From NCBI RefSeq assembly GCF_047511655.1, contig NC_133391.1:124628384-124692383 (forward strand): DNA of 64,000 nucleotides, read 5' to 3'. The notes beneath the pieces are model-generated. The model was not told the DNA's origin and did no database searches. It was given only the letters and a program-made list of their open reading frames with translations. Positions 52,251-61,719 of this stretch are shown here, piece after piece; position 1 is the stretch's first letter, and each line of letters begins with the position of its first letter. A program made the position numbers and the translations under genes. Source of the DNA: Castor canadensis (lineage: Eukaryota > Chordata > Mammalia > Rodentia > Castoridae).

Positions 52251-52654
52251 GCTCAATTGAGCAAATGAACAATCGGCAATATTCCAAGGGGCTGAAACAT
52301 TCTGGCAGTACCTAACTGATTGACTGGACAGATTCCATCATGCCACAATAACTGGTGTAAAATATAATTCAGTAGAAGCATTAATTTTTCACTTGGTCTG
52401 CTCTCACAAAGATTGTCAGAGCCCATACCACAACAGAAGACATAACTTAAGGGTCATAATATTAGATGTGATACAAAGCTACAGATGAAGCATCAAGTAG
52501 TACGTAAGAGAACAAATTGTGAATAGCCTAGATCTTAAGTAAAAGTGAAAGAAGGACGGTCATTTGGATTACACTAGAGGCAGAAAAGGACCCCTAGAAT
52601 TATGGCAAAGTCTGGAAAGAATGGGGGGGGTCATGGTGATGTGAAATCCTGTAT

Positions 52655-52745
52655 GGTGTCCCGAGGGCAAGGGCTGGGTCTATTTTATTGTTTTTGTAAT
52701 CAGCACCATATACAGTGCCTGGTATAAGGGTATTTTAAATTAATG
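52655..52745 (+). repeat. L2-like 3' end fragment
   Basis: GAGGGCAAGGGCTGGGTCTA, then CACCATATACAGTGCCTGG, the L2 3' UTR order. Confidence 0.55.
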
Positions 52746-53054
52746 GACAAACAGAAGGACCCCCTCAGACAAAGGACGAAACATGGATTTAGGTGTAGAA
52801 AAAGTTTTATTGAAGAGCCCTTGATAAATAGCATCCTATTTTTCTGTAAAGAGGACAAAATTCTAAGAGAGGCATGAAGATCACAGTAAGAAATGTTTTC
52901 TCATTAAGGTTTTACAGAAATGAACTGCGACTAGGCGACTACACTCTCAGAACTCTGAGCTCTGCTAGGCCAACAACTGCTTCCTAGGAAAGAGCACACA
53001 AGGGGCACCAGGCTTTACATCAGGCGTCAAGGGCTGGCAAGACGCTGAGTAGCC

Positions 53055-53096
53055 GCACGCACGCAGGCACGCACGCACTCACGCACGCACGCACGC
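53055..53096. repeat. CpG-containing (CACG)n tandem repeat
   Basis: About ten units of CACG with single-base interruptions (one GGCACG and one ACTCACG variant), about 105 bp upstream of the predicted start codon. Alternating purine-pyrimidine sequence of this kind can adopt Z-DNA and is prone to length change. Confidence 0.9.
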
Positions 53097-53116
53097 CAGG
53101 GTAAGTCTCACGACAT

Positions 53117-53122
53117 CACGTG
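53117..53122. promoter_or_regulatory. E-box CACGTG
   Basis: Palindromic CACGTG in the context ATCACGTGCT, 78 bp upstream of the predicted start. This is the class bound by USF, MYC/MAX, TFE and CLOCK-type bHLH factors. Function is inferred from position in a GC-rich promoter. Confidence 0.45.
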
Positions 53123-53199
53123 CTGCGCATATGCTGGCTGCCATTCTGTACACCGGGCCTCCAGGCTAAGTGAGGCTCACAGATTCATTCCCCTGGGAA

Positions 53200-53387
53200 A
53201 TGGAGGCTGCTGAGGATCCTCCGTCACTGGCACCGCCTCAGCCCTCAGAGCTGGAGGCAGAGCCCACTCCCATAAGCTGGGGGGACCGGTCGGGAGCCCT
53301 GGGCCCCTGTGACTTGACCATCCTACATTTCAACGACGTTTACGACGTGGACCCCAGGCCTGAGGAACCCGTAGGAGGCGCCGCTAG
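53200..53387 (+). CDS. Metallophosphoesterase / 5'-nucleotidase-like gene, first coding exon
   Basis: Predicted first coding exon of 62 codons plus 2 nt, starting MEAAEDPPSLAPP. An acidic, Pro-rich leader of about 45 residues precedes DLTILHFNDVYDVDPRPEEP and VGGAAR. The ILHxND pattern is the first metal-binding block of the calcineurin-like metallophosphoesterase fold in the UshA/CD73 5'-nucleotidase group. VGGAARF is typical of the substrate-side strand that follows. The Asp ligand is present, but the usual His two residues later is Tyr (NDVY), as I recall for a eukaryotic CG11883-like subfamily. The frame runs to a stop at 53421, but splitting at AG|GTGTGG keeps Arg and drops a tail with no family resemblance. 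The start has G at -3 and G at +4. An in-frame GTG at 53170 was not used. No signal peptide is visible. No later exon was found before 64000. Confidence 0.72.
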
Positions 53388-53393
53388 GTGTGG

Positions 53394-53404
53394 GCCGCCA
53401 TCTT
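53394..53404. promoter_or_regulatory. YY1-type motif GCCGCCATCTT
   Basis: An exact match to the extended YY1 core (reverse AAGATGGCGGC), seven bases into the predicted intron. YY1 motifs are strongly enriched just downstream of TATA-less mammalian start sites, which supports this being an active promoter. Confidence 0.5.
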
Positions 53405-53654
53405 TACTGCCAAATCCTTAAGGGGAAAGAGGGGTGGTGGTGACTTGGGAAGCCAGGCAAAGAAGGCTTGGAACTGTCAGGGTTTCTCCCACACAGACCC
53501 TATGCACAGCTGTCAGAACGCCATGCTGCTAGTTAGTAAGTCTTAACTAGGAGACGCCCAGTGGCTGGAACAAAGAACTAGTTAGCGTCTGCACCCGCCA
53601 AAAGGAGAATGGAAACCTTTTATTTAAATGTGACCTATGGGAAATGCCCTCGTT

Positions 53655-53868
53655 TAATCCAAACCTGGTTTCAAACCCAGCTTGTCTACTAACCAACCAT
53701 TTGTGTGATCTTGGAGAAGGACTTACATTTCTTGACTCTGTTTATCATTTGTAGAGAGTTATTTTTATTTCACTTCTCAGGATTAAATGAGGTAATTGAT
53801 AGCATACATGTATCACAATGTCTAACCTGTGATTAGCAATTGATAAATGCTAGGTTTTAGTATTTACC
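53655..53868 (+). repeat. MIR SINE
   Basis: GGTTTCAAACCCAGCTTGTC, TTTGTGTGATCTTGGAGAAG, CAGGATTAAATGAGGTAATT and TGATAAATGCTAGG in MIR order. Confidence 0.85.
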
Positions 53869-53993
53869 CTTTTCTGTGTTATGAAATGGTTAGGGACCTA
53901 AACTTTTTTTTTTAAAAGCATATTTTTTCTTTCTCTTTTGCCCGGACTTTTACAAACTCATAACCCTGAGTGATAAAGAAAGCAAGTCAGACT

Positions 53994-54072
53994 TGGGGAT
54001 ATAGACCAGAAGTAGAGTGTCAGCCTACCGTAGGCAAGGCATAGGTGTTGGGGGTTCCATCACCAACACATT
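53994..54072 (+). repeat. ID-like tRNA-derived SINE, diverged
   Basis: TTGGGGATATAGACCAGAAG, then TAGGCAAGGCATAGGTGTTG and GGGTTCCATCACCAACAC. A box partly decayed. Confidence 0.7.
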
Positions 54073-54079
54073 TGATAGT

Positions 54080-55470
54080 TATGTAAAGAATGGAGAATGT
54101 GAATAGGTGGAAATAAGAAAAATTTCAGGATTGGAGCTTAGGGGATCAAAGTTATTCTAGGTTTTATTTTTGTGTGTGTTCTATTTAAGTGATAAGAGGT
54201 GGCAAATCAGTTTACTCACCACTCTGGGCTTTACTAAGTTAGGAGATTGGGCTTCATGCATTATATCACTCTCAATGATTCAAAGGTAGAATTTACTAGG
54301 AAATAGAAAAATATAATGGGTGGTAAAGTAAGGCAGTGTGGTGATAATTGAAAAAAGTAGTGGAATATAAAACTTTGTGCCCTAGAAAATGGTGAATGTG
54401 TGGCTAGTAGTTAAGGCTAGTCTATGTTTTTATGAATGATCAAAAAGGTGTTTGTGATGTGCTCCGAGAAGTGTTTTGAAAATATTAAGGGTGGTGTGTA
54501 GAAAAGATTAGAAAATCTGTAAGAAGAGAAATCATTGAGGCCCTTTGAGTAAAGTTATAAGTCAGTCAGGTGGGAAAATAAGAATTAAAAGGAACAGATG
54601 GATTTTTGAGATACTATGAACAAGATATGAGCAGATACTATGAACAAGACATGGTTACTTGACAACATATGACAGTGTGTGTATGTACATGTGCATATAC
54701 AGAAAGAGGAGAAAAGGAAGAAATCTACAGTTCTGTTGTTTAATACTGGGTAGCAAGAGCTTTAAGCTATTTTTAAAGCGGTAGCTCGTGTGGGGAATTG
54801 GCGTTGAAAAGGGAATGTTAATTTAAGATGCCAGCTGACTGACTATATAGGTAGAAGTGGATAGCTATAAATACTTGGGTAAATAACTTAATCTCCCAAC
54901 TATCCTTTGTCTCTTCAGAATTTTTATTCTTTTTCTCCCAGACAGGTTCTTTTTTATCTCTATATCTTGGGAAGAAAATCCTATTCTTTAAATTCTGTGA
55001 CTTCTCTGTGGAGAAGTTCATTTGCTATATGGCTGGTCATTTTGGGAGCTACTAGGTATCTCTTCATAGGGGTAGGCCTTCATACACCTGTGCATATAAT
55101 CTGCCAATATGTTTTCAGTGAAAAGTGTCTAGTCCAAGACACTATGGCATGTGTAATTGGTCTCATCTGCCGAGGATCAGTGAGGAAGCTGCATGTGCCC
55201 TTAATTGTCTTTAAAGAATGTTACGGTGTTTACATTTGCATCAGGATGTGAACAAATCAGCTAAACTTTTTTTTATTATCACATTGTTTTTAGTACCTAT
55301 GATAGTGTCTGATATAAAGTGGATACTGAGTCCCAGCTTTTGAATGGGTGAATATGAAAAATGCTGGTACAATCTGAACTGAAAGAATGGTCTTGAATGG
55401 TGACTTTATAACTTAATCTGACTATGGTGATTGTGAACTGAATTCTGTTGATTCTTGGTCATTGATTTAT
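54080..55470. other. Intronic DNA, nothing recognised
   Basis: No nameable repeat and no metallophosphoesterase-like reading frame. The plus-strand open frame at 54907-55251 has no family resemblance. Confidence 0.4.
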
Positions 55471-55479
55471 TTCCTTTTT

Positions 55480-56306
55480 TATGATATTTAGACTATTTTA
55501 AATTTACAGAAAAAATAGGGAGATAGTACAAATAGCTCACTATTTTCCTTATTTACATTTTACATCAGTGTGGTACATTGTTACAACTATAGAATCAAAG
55601 AATACATTATTACTAACCAACATCCTTACTTGATTTGGCTATCCTTAGTTTTTAGTAATGTTCTTTTTGTGTTTCCTAATTCCATTTAGGATACCACATT
55701 ACATTTGGTGTTCCTCACTCATTAGACAGCTTTGGTTTTTTTCCGAGAATTCTGTTGAGTTTTGTTAGTTTTAAGGAGTATTGGTCAGGTTTTTTGTAAA
55801 ATTTTCTTTATTTGAGATTTGGTTTGGAATTTTGGTTTTTGAATTATACTGTCAGAGCCAGCAGTGGGACTGTACCTGTGTGATTTGGCATCAGGCCTTG
55901 TGAGAAAGCTCCAAGAAACTGAGGCAAAGGTCTCAGGACCAGATGTCCAATCACACAGGAACGGTCCCACTGCTGACTCCGACAATACTGGGTTATTATA
56001 TTTTGGAGGAAGACCATGGAAGTGTTATTTTCATCCCAGCTTTTCAGGGCTACATATTGCAAACATGACATCCCTGTTGATGTTGACCTTTCTTAGGTTT
56101 CTCCACTGCAAAGTTCCCCTTTCACCCCCCCCCCCTTTCCATGCTGTATTATTTGGAAGGAAGCCATATGCACAGATCACACTTAAGGAATAGGGAGTTA
56201 TACTGCACCTCATTGAGGACAAAATATCTACATAAATTATTTGGAGTATTTCTGAATGGGAGATTTGTGTTTCCCTTATTTATGTATTTAGTCATTTACT
56301 TATATC
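55480..56306 (-). repeat. Old LINE-1 3' UTR, interrupted by a foldback element and an LTR
   Basis: Antisense L1 3' UTR text: TTAAATTTACAGAAAAAATA, AGGATACCACATTACATTTG, AAGGAGTATTGGTCAGG. After the foldback come GGAGGAAGACCATGGAAGTG, GTTTCTCCACTGCAAAGTTC and CATTTACTTATATCAGTAT. L1 text resumes at 56737 (AGTATGGATTCATGG) after the LTR. Confidence 0.8.
55851..55984. mobile_element. 134-bp palindromic (foldback) element inside an L1
   Basis: Left arm GTCAGAGCCAGCAGTGGGAC and the inverted right arm GTCGGAGTCAGCAGTGGGAC begin terminal inverted repeats that match at 31 of the first 35 positions, continuing more weakly almost to the centre. Flanking ATACT (55846-55850 and 55985-55989) suggests a 5-bp target duplication; a 4-bp ATAC duplication with TGTC...GACA ends is the alternative. 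It has no coding capacity. It behaves like a MITE or foldback transposon. I do not recognise the family, and it does not match MADE1 or MER5. Confidence 0.6.
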
Positions 56307-56311
56307 AGTAT

Positions 56312-56736
56312 TGCATTAGTTTCCTAGGATTGGCATAGCAAAATATTGCCAAATGGGTGGCTTAAAACAATAAAATTATTTTTTTTGTCAGAAAAAAGAT
56401 CTGGAGGAGTTGAAATCAAAGTAATGGCAGAGTTACTTCTTTAAGGGCAGTGAGGGAGAATCTGTTCCATGTCTCTCTCCTAGTTACTGGTAAAAGTCAA
56501 CAATTCTTGGTATTTCTTGGCATATAAATGTATTACTTCAATCTCTGGTTGCATATTCACATCATATTCTGTGTGTCTCTGTGTCCAAATTTTCCTTGTC
56601 TTATAATGACATTGATCTAATGACCTCATTTGATTGTGTCTGCAAAGAACCTATTTCCAGATAAGGTCACAGTCATATGTTCTGGGGGTTAGGACTGCAA
56701 CATAATCTTTTGGGGGACACAATTCATCCTATGACA
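56312..56736 (-). repeat. MLT1-like MaLR solo LTR with exact target duplication
   Basis: On the plus strand it runs TGCATTAGTTTCCTAGGATT to TTCATCCTATGACA. GGTGGCTTAAAACAATAAAA and CAGATAAGGTCACAGTCATA are antisense MLT1 blocks. AGTAT at 56307-56311 and 56737-56741 is a perfect 5-bp target duplication, the length expected for endogenous retroviral integration. Solo LTR, no internal genes. Confidence 0.9.
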
Positions 56737-56831
56737 AGTATGGATTCATGGATGTCATTGATTTTTGATAGGCTGTCTTCAGTTTTGGAAAAAGCCCAAG
56801 GAAAAGTCACGAGTTGACTTTCAAGGGATTT

Positions 56832-56877
56832 GAAAACAGTTTGTCAAAAAAAAAAAAAAAGAAAGAAAACAGTTTGT
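56832..56877 (+). repeat. Poly(A)-only retroinsertion
   Basis: Perfect 13-bp direct repeats GAAAACAGTTTGT (56832-56844 and 56865-56877) flank just C, 15 A and GAAA. This is the hallmark of L1-mediated insertion reduced to its A tail. Confidence 0.75.
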
Positions 56878-57311
56878 TTTTGATGATAGTCATTCTGATT
56901 GGGGTGAGATGGAGTCTCAGTGTTGTTTTGATTTGCATTAACTAGGGATGCTGAACATTTCTTCATGTATGCAGTTGTTTGCCCATTTATTAATTATGTT
57001 ATTCTTTTGATGTTTAATTTCTGGAGCTCTTTATATATTTTGGATATTAATCCCTTGTCTGATGAATAGCTGACAGATTCTCTCCATTATATAGGTTGTT
57101 TGTTCATTCCAGTAGTTGTTTCTTTTGATATACAGAAGCTTTTTAATTGATGCAGTCCCATTTCTCAGTTCTTGCTCTTATTTCCTAAGCTATTAGAATC
57201 CTATGCAGAAAGTTGTGTATGCCTATATCTTTAAGTATTTTCCCTATGTTTTCTTGTAAGTTTGAAAGCTTCAGGTTACATGAAGGTATTTGATCCCTAT
57301 GAAGTGATTTT

Positions 57312-57396
57312 TTTTTTTTTTTGGTGGTACTGGCGTTTGAACTCTGGGCCTCATACTTGCTAGGTAGGTGCTCTACCATTTGAGCCATGCTTCCAG
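57312..57396 (-). repeat. tRNA-derived SINE (antisense) inserted in L1
   Basis: An oligo-T start, GGTGGTACTGGCGTTTGAAC, TAGGTAGGTGCTCTACCATT, TGAGCCATGCTTCCAG. Target duplications CCTATGAAGTGATTTT lie at about 57296-57311 and 57397-57412 (16 bp). Confidence 0.92.
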
Positions 57397-58469
57397 CCTA
57401 TGAAGTGATTTTCATACAGGGTGAGAGACAGGGATCTAGTTTCAGTCTTCCACATATGGATATCCAGTTTTCCCAACATCATTTGTTTGAAGAGGCTGTC
57501 TTTTTTCCAAGGTATGTTTTTGGCACCTTCAATAAAGATTACATGACTTCTTGAGTATAGACCATTCCTGGGTCTTCTATTCTTTTCCATTGGTCTTTAC
57601 TTCTGTTTTGATGCCAGTACCATGCTGATCTTGTTACCATATGTCTGTAGTGTAATTTGAAGTCAAGTATTGTGATACCTCCAGCACTGCCCTTTTTGCT
57701 CAGGATTGGTTTGGCTATTTGGGATCTTTTATGTTTTTGTATGGTTTCAGGGTTGACTTTTCTATTTCTGTGAAGAATGACATTGGATTTTGATGGGGAT
57801 TACATTAACTGAGATTGCTTTTGGAAGTATAGCCATTTTTACAATATTAATTCTGCCAATTCATGAACAGGGGAGGTCTTTCCATCTTGTAGTGTCATCT
57901 TCAATTATTTCTTCAATATTTTACAGTTTTCATTGTAGAGGTATTTTGCCTCCTTAGTTAAGTTTATTCCTAGATATTTTTTTTTTTTTGATGCTATTGT
58001 GAATGCGATTCTTTTCCTGATTTCTTTTTCAGCCGGTTTGGTTTTGGTATATTTAAAAGCTACTGATTTTTGTATATTGATTTTTGTATCCTGCTATTTA
58101 ACCCAAAGTGTTTATCAGGTCTAAGAGGCTTTTTTTTTGGTGAAGTCTGTAGGGTCTTTTAAGTATAGGATCATATCCTGAAAATAGTAATAGTTTGACT
58201 TCTTTGGTTCTTATTTGTATCCCTTTCATTTCTTTCTGAGCCTCATTGCTCTTACTAACACTATATTGAATCGGTGTAGAGAAAGTGACACTCCTGTGTG
58301 TTCTGATTTCAGAAGAAATAGGTTCTGTTTCCCCCCACTTAGTACAAAGTTGGATACAGGTTATCTTATTTTTTTTCTGTAGGTTCTCATTGGCATAAAC
58401 TTTCCCTTAGCACTGTCGTTGCTGTGTCCAAAAGGTTCTGTTAATTTGTGTTTTGTTTTTCTTTTTTTC

Positions 58470-58655
58470 CCCAGTGGTTCTGGGATTTTAACTCAAGGCC
58501 TTGCACTTGCTAGGCAGTTTCTCTGCATCTTGAATCATGTCCCCAGCATGTTATTTTTGAATAGGGCTTCATGTTTATGCCTGAGATGCCCTTGAACCAC
58601 ATTTCTCCCTATCTGGCCTCCTGAGTAATTAGGAATACAGTTGTGTGACTGTGTT
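58470..58655 (-). repeat. Composite SINE: B1-like plus tRNA-derived unit (antisense)
   Basis: TTTTAACTCAAGGCCTTGCA, CTTGCTAGGCAGTTTCTCTG, a short T-rich linker, then CTGGCCTCCTGAGTAATTAG and GAATACAGTTGTGTGACT. It has the same unit order as the copies at 48.2 and 62.0 kb. Confidence 0.75.
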
Positions 58656-59099
58656 TTCATTTTCATTTGATTCTAAGAATCTTATGATTTCCCCTCTTAT
58701 TATTTCATCTACCCACTGATCACTCAAAAGTGTATTGTTTAATCTTCATGTACATTTCTTGTAGTTCATGTTGCTGTTGATTTCTAGTCTTATTCCATGG
58801 TGGCCTAATATAATAATAGGCTGTTATTTCAATTTTCTTATATTTATTAAGACTTACTTTATGTCCTAACAAATGGTCTATACAAATGAAGAATTACCTA
58901 ATAAAAAGAAGAGGAGTTAGGAAAGGAAAAAGGAAATTGAGGAAAGGGGGTGAAGTATGTGGGTTGAGGATATATGACATTTTAGTGTGTGAGAATGCAG
59001 TGTAATTATTGCAGAGTTAGACTGTAGAGTCAGGGAACGAAAAGGATAAAAAATTAAGAATAACAAAAAACAAAATAAAATATAATAAAAATTAAAAAT

Positions 59100-60185
59100 T
59101 CTGTATTTATTACTTTTTTGAGGAGGAAAGTATTTACCAGCTGTGCTCCATCAGTGCAGCTGGTGTTCTTACTCCAACCTCTGGCCATAAGTATTCTGTC
59201 TGTGGTTCATCTGATATGTTCTCTCCTTGTGAATTGCTTGTGATTTCTCTCTGGGCACAGCCTGGGTATGGTGGTTGTTAGTTGGCTTAAGTCTCTTGGC
59301 CTGGTCGGCAGCTGGATGGAGTGCTAGCAAGGCCCTCTGGAGGAGCAGCGGTTCTATGGGGCAGAGCTGCTCTGGGAGTGGGATGCTACATCCCACTACA
59401 GCCATCCTGGTAGGGGCTGGGCATCCAAGTGCGTGTGGCAGCGACTGGGTGGGATTAGAGAGGCCTCCATGTGTAGCTAGTGGGTCCAGGTGTACTCCAT
59501 TAAATATTGCCACTCCTACATCCTCTCCTCACCCTGTTCAGGTGACTCAGTACTCTGGGTAGCTCCTGCTTTTGCACAGAGATGTTTGCTGTCTTCCCAG
59601 CCTGCCAGGCTGTTTCTCTATTTGCAGTGTGGCTGATGATAGAGCTCTTGCCCCATGTGACTGTGGGTCTAGGGAAGAGGCAGGTTGGGGCATACTCCAT
59701 GGAGTTTGGCCACTCCCGTGTCTCATTCTGTGCTTGTACTTTGCTCTGGGTGAGGGACTCAGGTGCCTGTTAGCTCCAGGTTATCTGTTGCAAGGTTTGC
59801 CATCTTTTTCCTAGCCCATTGGATTGGTGTTCTGCAAAATGGCTGTCTCTTTTGTCATACAAATACATTGTAGGTCTAGGGTTTGAGTGGGTTAGATTTC
59901 ACTCTGCAAAATTTTCCTGCTCCAGTGGCTGGCACTGTTCAGGGTAGGTACTTAGGACCCTGGGCTGCTCTGGGCTCCACCCAAGTGAAGTTTTCTCTTT
60001 GTTTCTCTTATAAAGTATAAGCTCAGTATTTATTGATTTCCCCTGGTTTTTAACTTTCTATTCTTTTACTGGTACCCTCCCTGCCTTTCTAAATTGCCAC
60101 TCTTTCCTTGTAGCCATGTACCTGTGGTTTTATTTCAGGTTCATGGAGACTCAGGAATAGTGTTGGTATTTCTAACACACCATCT
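59100..60185 (-). repeat. LINE-1 5' UTR-like region (antisense)
   Basis: A relatively GC-rich kilobase upstream (minus sense) of the ORF2 remnant. It ends TTTCTAACACACCATCTTCT, comparable with TTTCTAATCTACCATCTTGC at the 5' end of the element at 46.5 kb. An A/T-rich junction at 58.9-59.1 kb stands where ORF1 would be expected. Short open frames on both strands are by-products. Assignment to L1 is inference. Confidence 0.5.
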
Positions 60186-60661
60186 TCTCCTCTCCCTCTT
60201 TCTCATTGTTGAGTTGTATTCTGATGTGTGAATTATACCACTACTTATTTTTGTGTTCTAATGCTGAAGGACATTTGGACTGTTTCTAATGTTTGTTATT
60301 ATGAAATCATTACTACTTCATTCTTACATAACTTTTTTGGTGGACAGAAGCAATCATATTTCTGTTGGGTGTATGCCCAGCAGTAATTCTTGTGTCACAT
60401 GCAGGCATATGTATAGCTTGAGTAGATGCTGTCAGACATTTCCCCCCAAAAATTTACCAATTTATATCTCCATCAGCAATGTATGAGAGTTTTACTTGCT
60501 CCACATTCTTGCTATTTAACATTGTTTAATTTTACCATTCTATTAGGTATGTAGTGGTATACCATTGTGGGTTTAATTTGCATTTCTGTTGAGTAATGAT
60601 ATTGACCATTTGAAAAATGGCCACTTGTATTTGTTCTAGTTAGATTTTTTTACATTTGTTT

Positions 60662-60772
60662 TTATTTTATATTTTAAGACTGGGTCTCACTAAGTTGGCC
60701 AGGTTGGTCTCTTTAACTTATTATCCTCTTGCCTCTGTCCTAAGTGTGCATACCATTAGCTCCAAGGTTTTT
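60662..60772 (-). repeat. B1 SINE (antisense)
   Basis: AAGACTGGGTCTCACTAAGT, TGGCCAGGTTGGTCTCTTTA, then CTAAGTGTGCATACCATTAG. Diverged. Confidence 0.75.
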
Positions 60773-61004
60773 TTGTTTTTAACATGTTTTTAAAAATAAA
60801 GTTCACTGTATTTTCAAATATTAATTTGTAAGAGTTGTTAATATATTTTGAATGAGTCCATTATTGAATATGTGCTTTGCAGATATATTCTCTAGTCAGT
60901 GTTTGTCTTTTCACTTTTAGTAGTATATTTTGCTGTATAGAAGATCTATGAACTGAGTTCAGTTTATCAATATTTTATATTATAATTTTTCTTTTTTTGC
61001 ATCT

Positions 61005-61120
61005 TTCAAAAAAATTTTGAGGCAGGATTTTGCTGTATATAGTCCAGGCTGGCCTAAAATTTATAATTTCAGCTTCCTACATACTTGGATTACAGGTGTG
61101 TACCACCATGCCTGGCTGAT
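61005..61120 (-). repeat. B1 SINE (antisense)
   Basis: GAGGCAGGATTTTGCTGTAT, AGTCCAGGCTGGCCTAAAAT, GATTACAGGTGTGTACCACC, ATGCCTGGC. Confidence 0.88.
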
Positions 61121-61449
61121 TTGTGCTTTTTCTGGTCTGCTTAGGAAGTCTTTGGTCCAAAGTTATAAAGATTAAAAACTAGCTAGCATTTGTTGCCCTT
61201 AACGCAGAGAAACTAAAGCAGATACCTTAAAGCAACTGAGGCCAATAGGAAAAGGGGAACAGGTACTAGAGAAAAGGTTAGATCAAAAAGAATTAACCTA
61301 GAAGGTAACACCCACGCACAGGAAATCAATGTGAGTCAATGCCCTGTATAGCTATCCTTATCTCAACCAGCAAAAACCCTTGTTCCTTCCTATTATTGCT
61401 TATACTCTCTCTACAACAAAATTAGAAATAAGGGCAAAATAGTTTCTGC

Positions 61450-61592
61450 TGGGTATTGAGGGGGTGGGGGGGAGAGGGAGGTAGCAGAGTGGGTGGTAAG
61501 GGAGGGGGTGGGGGCAGGGGGGAGAACTGACCCAAGCCTTGCATGCACATATGAATAGTAAGATAATAAAAATAAAATAAAAAATAAAAAAG
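61450..61592 (+). repeat. Young 5'-truncated LINE-1 3' UTR insertion
   Basis: TATTGAGGGGGTGGGGGGGA, GGGAGGGGGTGGGGGCAGGG, then GACCCAAGCCTTGCATGCAC, ATATGAATAG and an AATAAAA-rich tail. No clear target duplication found. Pyrimidine-rich open frames on the minus strand come from the G tract. Confidence 0.8.
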
Positions 61593-61719
61593 ACATGCTA
61601 ACATTATGATAATTAAGATAATATAGTACTATGTTAGATTAATGGAAAAGAATAGAGTCCAGAAATATACACAGTTCTTGATTTCCTACACAGGCAGCTC
61701 TGTAGGGGGCTTTTCACAG

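Larger units (their letters stand above)
52990..53410 (+). promoter_or_regulatory. Likely promoter region of the metallophosphoesterase-like gene
   Basis: A local rise in GC and CpG in otherwise AT-rich DNA. It surrounds the predicted first exon and contains a CACG tandem repeat, an E-box and a YY1-type motif. No TATA box is placed convincingly. The transcription start is not determined. Confidence 0.5.
56878..58885 (-). repeat. LINE-1 ORF2 region (antisense), interrupted by two SINEs
   Basis: The plus strand carries successive antisense L1 blocks: GATTTGCATTAACTAGGGAT, TGGATATCCAGTTTTCCCAA, GCCAGTACCATGCTGATCTT, TTGAAGTCAAGTATTGTGAT, TATTTCTGTGAAGAATGACA, TTGTATCCTGCTATTTAACC, and after the second SINE, TTGATTTCTAGTCTTATTCC and CTAACAAATGGTCTATACAA. 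The order is 3' to 5' along ORF2 toward the endonuclease. Frames are broken. Confidence 0.85.
60190..61185 (-). repeat. Old LINE-1 (L1M-type) 3' region, interrupted by two B1s
   Basis: Antisense blocks: GGACATTTGGACTGTTTCTA, TCTCCATCAGCAATGTATGA, TTTAATTTGCATTTCTGTTG, AGATATATTCTCTAGTCAGT and AGGAAGTCTTTGGTCCAAAG. Confidence 0.75.

Noticed and set aside
53170..53199. Upstream GTG as a start that adds ten residues to the metallophosphoesterase exon
   Set aside because: A eukaryotic gene; the ATG at 53200 has a good Kozak context.
53388..53421. Unspliced continuation of the metallophosphoesterase frame to a stop
   Set aside because: The last residues lose family resemblance exactly after VGGAAR, where a GT donor splits the Arg codon.
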